Origin: Micromonospora echinospora
GTDB taxonomy: Bacteria > Actinomycetota > Actinomycetes > Mycobacteriales > Micromonosporaceae
Assembly: GCF_014203425.1 (NCBI RefSeq)
Contig: NZ_JACHJC010000001.1
Span: forward strand, 6,341,501 to 6,405,500
Length of the DNA: 64,000 bases
Direction of reading: 5' to 3'
Part shown: positions 27,968 to 36,195 of the stretch, in pieces
Position numbering within the stretch: position 1 is the first letter of the stretch
Layout: every line of letters begins with the position of its first letter
Translations under genes and position numbers: made by a program
Notes under the pieces: generated by a model
Told to the model about the DNA's origin: nothing
The model's database searches: none
Seen by the model: the letters and a program-made list of their open reading frames with translations, nothing else

Positions 27968-27981
27968 TGGGAGCGCTTCCA
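27968..27981. promoter_or_regulatory. CebR/CelR-type operator
   Basis: TGGGAGCGCTTCCA matches 13 of 14 positions of the palindrome TGGGAGCGCTCCCA that CebR (Streptomyces) and CelR (Thermobifida) bind. It is 256 bp upstream of the cellulase ATG. The family's repressor releases this box on binding cellobiose or cellotriose. The repressor gene is not in the window. Confidence 0.8.
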
Positions 27982-28100
27982 TGGCAATGCCTCGATGCGC
28001 CTCGGGCCCACCCTACCGCCCTCTCCGAACCCGCCCCACCACCCGCCGCGCCCACCGCCCGCCCGGACCCCGCCCACCAATCGGCGCGTCCTGCCAGCCG

Positions 28101-28194
28101 GTGCGCCCCACCAGCCGGTGCGCCCCACCAGCCGGCCCGCCGCACTCACCCCACCCACCCGTGCGCCCTACCAGCCGGCCCGCCGCACTCACCC
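28101..28194. repeat. 17-bp tandem repeats in the cellulase leader region
   Basis: GTGCGCCCCACCAGCCG occurs at 28101-28117, 28118-28134 and, with one change, 28161-28177. A second unit, GCCCGCCGCACTCACCC, occurs at 28135-28151 and again at 28178-28194, giving a partly duplicated block. No coding role is evident. Confidence 0.75.
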
Positions 28195-28429
28195 CCGTCC
28201 ACCTACGATCCCCCGTCGGCGCTGGGCCGGCGTCGCCGCCGAGCTCGCCGGCGACCGCCCTCGCGGGTACACCCACCTCGCCGCACCCACCCTCACGCCG
28301 GGCGGCGGACCGCCCGGTACGCCGCCCCGGCCGGGTGGAACGCCATGGGTGCCAAAACGGCCCGATGACACCCATGACGCTCCACCGGCGGAGGCGCGCC
28401 CTGCCTCCGACCGCCCGGGACGGGCGGAG

Positions 28430-28463
<34 letters not shown>

Positions 28464-28681
28464 AAAGGGAAGGACGGGAACCGCACGAGCGGGATCCGGG
28501 TCGCGGGGTCGCCGAAGTCGGGCCGATCGGCGCGTGGAGTCGGGGACAGCGCGGACAGCACCTGACCTCGACAAACTCCTAAAAGCGAATCTTTCCCCGG
28601 ATAAGTTGCGAAAAGGTCTAACGTCGGCCTTAGCTCGACTGACGTCGGGCTCAGGACGAAACAGGGATGGAGACGCTGGTC

Positions 28682-29920
28682 ATGGCTAAGAAAATGCTCG
28701 GGAAGGTGGTCGCGAGCGCTGCCCTCGGCGGCGCCGGCCTTCTCGTGTTCACCCCGGGATTGGCCTTCGCGGGCGGACACGATGAGGGCAAGGTCATCGC
28801 CAAGCCGCACGTGGTGAAGGCGGGGGACACCGTCGAACTGCTCGCGATCTGCTCAGAGCCGCAGAAGCACGCCACGGTCTGGTCGAAGGTGACCGGCAAG
28901 GTCGACCTGCACCCGGCCCGTGGCGGCGAGCACGGCGACTGGGCCGACCGCGGCGGCGACTGGGGCGGCGACGAGGACTGGGGCTGGGACGACAAGGGCC
29001 CGGACAGCAAGGACGACCACGGCAAGGGCCCGGACAGCAAGGACGACCACGGCAAGGGCCCGGACAGCAAGGACGACCACGGCAAGGGCCCGGACGGCCG
29101 CGGTGAGCCGGGCGGGGACGGACACGGCCCGGGCGGGAACGCCCCAGGTGGCTACGGGCCCGGCGAGAACGGGCCCGGCGGGAACGGCCCGGGCGGGGAC
29201 GGCATGCCGCAGCCTCCGGCGAACCAGCCGCAGCCGGGTGGCGCGGGCGCCGGCACGGCCGTCGACCCGGGCGACTGGCAGGGGCACGACGAGTACGGCC
29301 AGGACGCCGAGCCGGGCTGGGAGAAGGAGAAGCCGGGCGCGACGGACTGGACCAGGGACGCGCACGGCCCCGACGGCAAGGACCGGTACGGCAAGGACGC
29401 CAAGGACGAGCACGGCAAGGACGACCGTGGCGGCCGGCCGGACGACAAGGGCAAGGACGGCACGGACGAGCACGGCTCCTGGCAGGACGGCAAGGACGGC
29501 TGGCAGGACGGCAAGGACGACTGGCAGGCGAGCGGAGGCGCCTGGCAGGACGACAAGGGCGACTACGGCAAGGACGCCGAGCGCGACTACGACAAGGGCG
29601 ACTACGGCAAGGACGCCGAGCGCGACTACGACAAGGGCGACTACGGCAAGGACGGCTGGGAGCACGGGAAGGACTTCGTCTACTACGGCGAGGCCACCGT
29701 CTCGCACGACGCCCGGCCCGGCCGGTACGAGCTGAAGGGCTCCTGCGGCGAGGGTGAGCTTGTGGTCCTGCCGCGCGGCGGGGTCGACGGCGGTGACGGT
29801 GGCATGGCGAGCACCGGTGTGGACCGCAACCTCGCCACCGGTGGGGCGGGCATGATCGGCGCCGCGGCGCTGGGCGGCCTGGTGCTGCTGCGTCGGCGGC
29901 GGGCCGGTGAGCTGGTCTGA
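28682..29920 (+). CDS. Secreted repeat-rich surface protein, probable sortase substrate
   Basis: A 412-residue protein from ATG 28682 (GGAG 9 bp upstream; ATG 28667 is less favoured). A signal peptide ends near AFA (30). Residues about 38-78 (PHVVKAGDTVELLAICSEP to VTGKVDL) and about 331-363 (FVYYGEATVSHDARPGRYEL to GELVVLP) look like two halves of one beta-sandwich domain with one Cys each. Between them is an about 250-residue Asp/Lys/Gly insert with tandem repeats. The C-terminus has MASTG, then a short hydrophobic stretch and RRRR, like a non-canonical sorting signal. The class F sortase overlaps its end by 14 bp, suggesting it is the substrate. Function unknown. Confidence 0.82.
   Translation: MAKKMLGKVVASAALGGAGLLVFTPGLAFAGGHDEGKVIAKPHVVKAGDTVELLAICSEPQKHATVWSKVTGKVDLHPARGGEHGDWADRGGDWGGDEDWGWDDKGPDSKDDHGKGPDSKDDHGKGPDSKDDHGKGPDGRGEPGGDGHGPGGNAPGGYGPGENGPGGNGPGGDGMPQPPANQPQPGGAGAGTAVDPGDWQGHDEYGQDAEPGWEKEKPGATDWTRDAHGPDGKDRYGKDAKDEHGKDDRGGRPDDKGKDGTDEHGSWQDGKDGWQDGKDDWQASGGAWQDDKGDYGKDAERDYDKGDYGKDAERDYDKGDYGKDGWEHGKDFVYYGEATVSHDARPGRYELKGSCGEGELVVLPRGGVDGGDGGMASTGVDRNLATGGAGMIGAAALGGLVLLRRRRAGELV
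28996..29085 (+). repeat. Three perfect 30-bp in-frame repeats
   Basis: Three identical copies of a 30-bp unit at 28996, 29026 and 29056 encode the decapeptide GPDSKDDHGK three times, in the low-complexity insert of the surface protein. Confidence 0.92.
29552..29652 (+). repeat. 39-bp in-frame repeats
   Basis: Two full 39-bp units (29552-29590 and 29591-29629) and a 23-bp partial third encode DKGDYGKDAERDY repeats in the surface protein. Identity at DNA level indicates recent expansion. Confidence 0.9.
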
Positions 29921-30776
29921 CCGGACGACGACCCGGGCCGGCGGCCGTCACGGGAAACCGTGGCGTGCCGTCGGCGCGGCCGTCGTCGTCCTGCTCGCCA
30001 TGGTGGGAGCGGGCCTGGTCGGCGCGTCCGTCCGGACCGTCCCGTCGCCCACCCCGCCGCAGCCGCTCGGGCAGGCGGGTCCGGTCGCCACCGGCCCGCT
30101 GACCGATCCGGATGGCGCCTACGCCGACCCGGACGCCGGAGGGCAGCCCACATCCGGCGCCGCAGAGCAGCCCGTGCCGGGCGCCGAAGGGCAACAGACA
30201 TCGGCCGCCGGAGGCGGATCAGCGCCGGCCACCGCCGCACAACCGGCGCCGGGCGGCAACGGGCCGACGCCCTCCGGCCAGGGCACCCCGGCCGCGGCCG
30301 GCCCCGTCCCGGCCCCGCTGCCACGGTCCGCGCCGACGACCATCTCGATCCCCCGCATCGCGGTACGGGCCGAGATCATGTCGCTCGGCACGAATCCGGA
30401 CGGCACGGTCCAGGTGCCCCCGCTGGACCAGGCCATGAAGGCCGGCTGGTACTCCCCCGGCGCCAGCCCGGGCGAGGCCGGCAACGCGGTGATCGTGGGC
30501 CACGTCGACTCCGCCCAACTCGGCCCGGCGGTGTTCTTCAACCTCGGCGCGCTGGTCCCCGGCGACACGATAGTGGTCACCCGGCAGGACGGCAGGGCCG
30601 CCACGTTCACGGTGCGCGAGGTCGGGTCGTACCCGAAGACCGCCTTTCCCGCCGCGCAGGTCTACGGCCCGTCGGCCGTGCCCGCCCTGCGCGTGGTGAC
30701 CTGCGGCGGGGTGTTCGACCGGACGGCCGGAAGCTACCTGAACAACATCGTCGTCTACGCCCCGAGGACCGGGTGA
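29907..30776 (+). CDS. Class F sortase
   Basis: A 289-residue protein starting at GTG 29907 inside the end of the surface protein gene. One N-terminal membrane helix (about 21-42), then a Pro/Ala/Gly-rich spacer to about 140, then the sortase barrel. The catalytic residues are His199 (VGHVDS), Cys266 (VVTCGG) and Arg272 (FDRTAG). The lack of an N-terminal peptide extension and the HVDS and TCGG motifs fit class F, typical of actinobacteria. It would anchor the preceding secreted protein to the cell wall. Confidence 0.92.
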   Translation: MSWSDRTTTRAGGRHGKPWRAVGAAVVVLLAMVGAGLVGASVRTVPSPTPPQPLGQAGPVATGPLTDPDGAYADPDAGGQPTSGAAEQPVPGAEGQQTSAAGGGSAPATAAQPAPGGNGPTPSGQGTPAAAGPVPAPLPRSAPTTISIPRIAVRAEIMSLGTNPDGTVQVPPLDQAMKAGWYSPGASPGEAGNAVIVGHVDSAQLGPAVFFNLGALVPGDTIVVTRQDGRAATFTVREVGSYPKTAFPAAQVYGPSAVPALRVVTCGGVFDRTAGSYLNNIVVYAPRTG

Positions 30777-30790
30777 GGGCGGAGACGGCA

Positions 30791-30826
30791 GTGGCCCGGT
30801 GGTCGGTTCCCCGACCACCGGGCCAC
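30791..30826. terminator. 16-bp perfect convergent terminator
   Basis: GTGGCCCGGTGGTCGG (30791-30806) pairs exactly with 30811-30826 around TTCC. It lies between the convergent sortase and glutamate dehydrogenase genes, 14 bp from each. Confidence 0.85.
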
Positions 30827-30840
30827 GCTCGGTTGAACGG

Positions 30841-33800
30841 TCAGGCCGCCGCCGAGGTCCGGACCAGGGTACGGATCTGGCGCAGCAGCACCGACAGCGC
30901 GGACAGGTCGGCGCGGGACTCGTCGAACTCCCCCATCGCCCGGTGCGCCCGGTGGATCGAGGTGGCGTTCGCCTGCTCCCATTCCTGCACCCGCTCCACC
31001 GGTGGCACGTCGTCCGGGGTGGAGCCGAGCACCTCGGCGGTGAGCGCGGCCAGCGCGGCGTACAGGTCGTAGCGCAGCGCCATCCGGGCCAGCGTCTGCC
31101 ACCGGTCCTCGCGCGGCAGCAGGGAGATCTTCGACAGCAGCGCGTCCACCCGGAACCGGTCGGAGAGCACGAAGTAGACCGAGGCCACCTCGCCCACGTC
31201 CCGCCCGGTCGCCTGCGCCGTCTCGACGATGTCGAGCAGGCCGAAGCTGTACATCAGGCGGGTCGCCTGCTCGGCCAGGTCACGCGGCAGCCCTCGGTCG
31301 ACGAGCGACTCGATGTGCGCCGCGATGGCCTCCCGCTCGGTGCCCCAGAACCTGTGTTCCAGGTCCGGCAGGAGCCGGGCCACACCGTCGCGCAGCCGGG
31401 CGATCTCCGCCGGGACGTCGATCGGCGAGCGGCGGTTGGTGACCAGCCAGCGCACCGCGCGGTCGAGCAGCCGCCGGGTGTCCAGGTAGACGGCGGTCTG
31501 CAACTCGGGCGAGACCTTGTTGTCCAGCGCCTCGACCGCGTCCCAGAGGTCGCGCAGTCCGAACACCTCGCGGACCACCACGTACGCCCGGAGCACGTCC
31601 GCCGCCGAGGCGGCCGTCTCCTCGACCACCCGGAACACGAACGAGATGCCGCCCCGGTTGATCGCCTCGTTGACCAGGACCGTGGTGACGATGTCCCGGC
31701 GCAGCCGGTGCCGGCCCATCCGGTCGGCGAAACGCTGCCGCAGCGGCGTCGGGAAGTAGTTGACCAGGATGTCGGTCGTCCACTCCTCGTCCGCCAGGCC
31801 CTCGCCGACGATCTCGCGCTCCAGCACGATCTTGACGTACGCGAGCACCACCGCGAACTCCGGCGGGGTCAGCCCGGTCTCGGTGCGGACCGCCAGTTCC
31901 TCGTCCGACGGCAGCGCCTCCAGCGCCCGGTTCAGCGCGCCGGACCGCTCCAGGTCGTTGATCATCCGCCGGTGCACGGGGAGCAGCGAGGCAGCCTGGG
32001 CCTGGGCGTTGTTGAGCGCCCGCGCCTGGTCGTAGTTGTCCCGCAGCACCAGCTCGGCGACCTCGTCGGTCATCCGGGCCAGCAGCTCGTCGCGCTCCGG
32101 CCGGTCCAGCTCCCCGTCGGCCACCGCCGTGTTGAGCAGGATCTTGATGTTGACCTCGTGGTCGGAGCAGTCCACCCCGGCCGCGTTGTCGATGAAGTCG
32201 GTGTAGATGCGGCCGCCGGTCGCCGCGTACTCGATCCGGCCCTGCTGGGTGAAGCCCAGGTTGCCGCCCTCGCCGACCACCCGGCAACGCAGGCTCTTGC
32301 CGTCCACCCGGATGGCGTCGTTCGACTTGTCGCCGACCTCGGCGTTGGTCTGGCTGGACGCCTTGACGTAGGTGCCGATGCCGCCGTTCCAGAACAGGTC
32401 GACCGGCGCGGTGAGGATCGCCTTCATCAGCTCCTGCGGGCTGAGCTGCGTGACGTCCTCGTCGAGCCCGAGCACCGCGCGGACCTGCGGTGTGATCGGC
32501 ACCGACTTGGCGGTACGCGGGTGCACGCCGCCGCCTTCGGAGATCAGCTCGCTGTCGTACTCCTCCCACGACGAGCGGGGCATGTCGAACAGCCGCTTGC
32601 GTTCCTGGAAGGAACGGGCCGAGTCCGGGTCCGGGTCGAGGAAGATGTGCCGGTGGTCGAACGCGGCCACCAGCCGGATGTGCTTCGACAGCAGCATCCC
32701 GTTGCCGAACACGTCGCCGGACATGTCACCGACGCCGACCACTGTGAAGTCCTGGGACTGGGTGTCGTGCCCCAGCTCCCGGAAGTGCCGCTTCACCGAC
32801 TCCCAGGCGCCCCGGGCGGTGATGCCCATCTTCTTGTGGTCGTAGCCGGCCGAGCCACCGGAGGCGAACGCGTCGCCGAGCCAGAAGCTGTGCGCCTCGG
32901 AGATCTCGTTGGCGATGTCGGAGAACGTCGCGGTGCCCTTGTCGGCGGCCACCACCAGGTACGGGTCGTCGCCGTCGTGCCGGACCACGTCCTCGGGTGG
33001 CACGATCTCGCCGCTGACGATGTTGTCGGTGACGTCCAGCAACGCGGAGATGAACTCCTTGTAGCAGGCCACCGCCTCGTCCCGGTCGCCCGGCTTCTGC
33101 TTGAGCACGAAGCCGCCCTTGGCGCCGACCGGCACGATCACCGCGTTCTTCACCATCTGCGCCTTGACCAGGCCGAGCACCTCGGTCCGGAAGTCCTCGC
33201 GCCGGTCGGACCAGCGCAGGCCGCCGCGGGCCACCGGCCCGTACCGCAGGTGCACGCCCTCGAACCGGGGCGAGTAGACGAAGATCTCGAACTTGGGTCG
33301 CGGGGCCGGCAGGTCCGGGATGGCCTGCGGGTCCAGCTTGAACGCCACGTACGCCTTGGGCCGCCCGCCCACCGGCTTCTGGTAGAAGCTGGTGCGCAGC
33401 GTGGCCTGGATCAGTGTCAGGTACGCCCGCAGGATGCGGTCCTGGTCGAGGCTGGCCACCTCGTCCAGCGCCTCACCGATCGCGTCTACCAGCTCGGCGC
33501 TGCGCTGCCGTCGCTCGTCCAGCGTGGTCGCGCCCGGGGCGAACCGGGTCTCGAACAGCTGCACCAGCAGTTCCGCGATCTGCGGGTACGCGATGAACGT
33601 CTGCTCCATGTACTCCTGGGAGAACACGGTGCCGGCCTGCCGCAGGTACTTCGCGTACGCGCGCAGCACGACGACCTGCCGCCAGGTGAGCCCGGCGCGC
33701 AGCACCAGCTCGTTGAAGCCGTCCACCTCGGCCTCGCCCCGCCAGGCGGCGGCGAAGGCGTTCTCCACGTGCGGGCGCACCTCGGCCAGGTCCTGGTGCC

Positions 33801-35907
33801 GCTCGGGCAACTCCAGACCGAAGTCGTAGAGCCAGATCCGGCCGTCGACGCGCTCCACCTCGTACGGGTGCTCGTCGACCACCTTCACGCCGAGCGAGTG
33901 CAGCACCGGCAGCACGGCGGAGAGCATCATCGGCTCGCCGTACCGGTAGACCTTGAACCGCACGTCCATCGCCTCGTCGGCGTCGGCGGCGCGGCCCGCG
34001 TACGGACGCGGCGGCGCCTGCTTGCGGAACAGGTGCATCTCCAGCTGGCCGGGCTCCTCCAGCAGTTCCAGCTTCGCCAGGTCCTTCATCGCCTCGTACG
34101 GCGTGTGCCCGTCCTTGTAGCCCTCCGGGAACGCGTCGGCGTACCGGCTGAACAGGTGCTTGGCCTGCTCGTCGCCGAGCTTGCGCTCCAGCACCAGCCG
34201 GTAGTCGTCGTCCCAGAGGCGGGTCGCGTCGGCCAGCTCCTCGGCGAGCAGGTCGGCGTCGATCTCACCGGGCGGGTTGTTCGGGTCGGTACGCACGATG
34301 AAGTGCACCCGGGCCAGCATCGACTCGGTCACCCGCGTGGTGTAGTCGACGCCGACGCCGTTCAGCTCGCGCAGCAGGATGTCCTGCATGCGCAGCCGGT
34401 TCTGGGTGGTGAACCGGTCCCGCGGCAGGTAGATCAGGCACGAGATGAACCGCCCGTACGCGTCGCGGCGCAGGAACACCCGCAGTTGCCGGCGGCCCGC
34501 CATCCGCAGCACGCCGATCACCGCGTGGTACAGGTCGTCGGTCTTGATCTGGAACAGCTCGTCGCGCGGGTAGGTCTCCAGGATCTGCAACAGGTCCTTG
34601 CCGGAGTGGCTGCGCAGGCTCAGGCCCGAGCGGTCCAGCACCTCGGCGACCTTGCGCCGGACCACCGGCAGCTCCTGCACGCTGGTCCGGTACGCGGCGG
34701 TGGAGAACAGGCCGAGGAAGCGCCGCTCCCCGACCACCTCACCGGCCTCGTTGAAGATCTTGAAGCCGATGTAGTCGAGGTAGGCCGACCGGTGCACAGT
34801 GGCACGCGAGTTGGCCTTGGTGATGATGAGCAGGCGCTTCTCCAGCACCTTCTCGTGCGCCTCGGGCGTCATCGAGTTCAGCGACCGGGCCTCCGGCGAG
34901 TCGGAGCGCAAAATGCCCAGCCCGGTGCCGAGCACCGCCTCCAGGGCCTGCCCGCCGCCGCGCGCGCCGTCGGTGTCGACCAGGCGGTACTCCCGGTAGC
35001 CGAGGAACGTGAAGTGGTCGTGCGCCAGCCAGCGCAGCAGCTCCACCGAGTCGGTGATGTCCTTCTCCGGCACCGGCGGGCGATTGTCCGACGTCCGGGC
35101 GGCGGCCAGCTCGTCGGCGAGGGCCAGCGCCCGCTGCCGCATCTTGGGCCAGTCCTCGACCGCCTCGCGCACGTCGGTGAGCACCCGCTGCAACTCGCGG
35201 CGCAGCGCCTCCCGCGCGGCCGGGTCACGGACCGGGTCGATCTCGATCCGCATCCAGCTCTCGACCAGGTCACCGGCGATGGCGTCGTCCGGCTCCACGT
35301 CCGCGGAGACCTCGGTGAGCCGGCCGAGCGGCTCGCGCCGCACCACGACCAGCGGGTGCACCAGCAGGTGCACGTCGAGGTGACGGGAGTTCAGCAGGGC
35401 GGTCACCGAGTCGACCAGGAACGGCATGTCGTCCGTGACGATCTCGACGACTGTGTGGTGCTGCTCGGCGTCCGGCTCGTGGATGCGCAGCTTCAGCTCG
35501 CCCGGCACCCGCTGCTGGGCCAGGTCCCGGTGGGCCCGGGCCGCCTCCAGCATCTCCTCGGCGGTGAAGCCGATCAGCTCCTCGTCCGGCGCGAACCGCC
35601 AGAAGCGGTCGACGAGTGTCGCCGCGTCGTGGTCGTCGCCGGCGAGCGCGACCGCCTGGGCGACCAGCCGCTCCGCGTTGGGAACGGGCTCGTCCAGCTC
35701 GGCGTCCTCCGACTCGTCACCCAGCGCCTGCGTCGGCAGGCCCAGGTCGTAGAGGGTGTCGATGCTGGAACCGGTCATCCCGGTCACTCCTGTGTCGAGA
35801 CGGCTGAAACCGTCCCCGTCGGTCGCCGAATCGAAGCTGTCGTCGTCCCGGCCGGTGTCAGCCTGCCGGAGGTCGGGTCCCGGTTTGATCGCCGGACGCC
35901 GGTCCAT
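30841..35907 (-). CDS. gdh: NAD-specific glutamate dehydrogenase, large type
   Basis: A 1,688-residue enzyme of the 180-kDa class that oxidatively deaminates glutamate to 2-oxoglutarate and ammonia with NAD+. The order matches the family: N-terminal ACT-like regulatory segments (TVVEIVTDDMPFLVDSV), a long central region, then the catalytic core with GGLRWSDRREDFRTEVLGL and QMVKNAVIVPVGAKGGFV, and a C-terminal helical region. ATG 35907, with GAGGGGAG upstream, is preferred to GTG 35916. It is transcribed alone, divergent from the penicillin-binding protein gene. Confidence 0.96.
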   Translation of the reverse strand: MDRRPAIKPGPDLRQADTGRDDDSFDSATDGDGFSRLDTGVTGMTGSSIDTLYDLGLPTQALGDESEDAELDEPVPNAERLVAQAVALAGDDHDAATLVDRFWRFAPDEELIGFTAEEMLEAARAHRDLAQQRVPGELKLRIHEPDAEQHHTVVEIVTDDMPFLVDSVTALLNSRHLDVHLLVHPLVVVRREPLGRLTEVSADVEPDDAIAGDLVESWMRIEIDPVRDPAAREALRRELQRVLTDVREAVEDWPKMRQRALALADELAAARTSDNRPPVPEKDITDSVELLRWLAHDHFTFLGYREYRLVDTDGARGGGQALEAVLGTGLGILRSDSPEARSLNSMTPEAHEKVLEKRLLIITKANSRATVHRSAYLDYIGFKIFNEAGEVVGERRFLGLFSTAAYRTSVQELPVVRRKVAEVLDRSGLSLRSHSGKDLLQILETYPRDELFQIKTDDLYHAVIGVLRMAGRRQLRVFLRRDAYGRFISCLIYLPRDRFTTQNRLRMQDILLRELNGVGVDYTTRVTESMLARVHFIVRTDPNNPPGEIDADLLAEELADATRLWDDDYRLVLERKLGDEQAKHLFSRYADAFPEGYKDGHTPYEAMKDLAKLELLEEPGQLEMHLFRKQAPPRPYAGRAADADEAMDVRFKVYRYGEPMMLSAVLPVLHSLGVKVVDEHPYEVERVDGRIWLYDFGLELPERHQDLAEVRPHVENAFAAAWRGEAEVDGFNELVLRAGLTWRQVVVLRAYAKYLRQAGTVFSQEYMEQTFIAYPQIAELLVQLFETRFAPGATTLDERRQRSAELVDAIGEALDEVASLDQDRILRAYLTLIQATLRTSFYQKPVGGRPKAYVAFKLDPQAIPDLPAPRPKFEIFVYSPRFEGVHLRYGPVARGGLRWSDRREDFRTEVLGLVKAQMVKNAVIVPVGAKGGFVLKQKPGDRDEAVACYKEFISALLDVTDNIVSGEIVPPEDVVRHDGDDPYLVVAADKGTATFSDIANEISEAHSFWLGDAFASGGSAGYDHKKMGITARGAWESVKRHFRELGHDTQSQDFTVVGVGDMSGDVFGNGMLLSKHIRLVAAFDHRHIFLDPDPDSARSFQERKRLFDMPRSSWEEYDSELISEGGGVHPRTAKSVPITPQVRAVLGLDEDVTQLSPQELMKAILTAPVDLFWNGGIGTYVKASSQTNAEVGDKSNDAIRVDGKSLRCRVVGEGGNLGFTQQGRIEYAATGGRIYTDFIDNAAGVDCSDHEVNIKILLNTAVADGELDRPERDELLARMTDEVAELVLRDNYDQARALNNAQAQAASLLPVHRRMINDLERSGALNRALEALPSDEELAVRTETGLTPPEFAVVLAYVKIVLEREIVGEGLADEEWTTDILVNYFPTPLRQRFADRMGRHRLRRDIVTTVLVNEAINRGGISFVFRVVEETAASAADVLRAYVVVREVFGLRDLWDAVEALDNKVSPELQTAVYLDTRRLLDRAVRWLVTNRRSPIDVPAEIARLRDGVARLLPDLEHRFWGTEREAIAAHIESLVDRGLPRDLAEQATRLMYSFGLLDIVETAQATGRDVGEVASVYFVLSDRFRVDALLSKISLLPREDRWQTLARMALRYDLYAALAALTAEVLGSTPDDVPPVERVQEWEQANATSIHRAHRAMGEFDESRADLSALSVLLRQIRTLVRTSAAA

Positions 35908-36195
35908 CGGTGCCACTCCCCTCGACCCACCGCACTGTGGGTCACTCTGCCGCCCAGCCTAGGCCCTACCGCGCGGTACCTCCCGCGGCGGACCACTGGC
36001 CGGACGTCCGGATCGGGACTCTGTCCTTTCACCCGTTGCGGGTCCGTGGTCGGCCGCCCGCGGAGTACCCCGACTGGCGATGTTCATCACACTGCCACAG
36101 GGGCCTTTCCGCGCTGCCGGAGGCCGTGGCGGGGCGGTGGCGAGCGCCGGGCCGTACTAGCGTGCAGGGCAGTTAAGCACCGGAGGGACTGCTTC

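Noticed and set aside
28996..29652. Possible CRISPR array from the regular repeats
   Set aside because: Repeats are directly adjacent, in frame and without spacers; they encode protein repeats.
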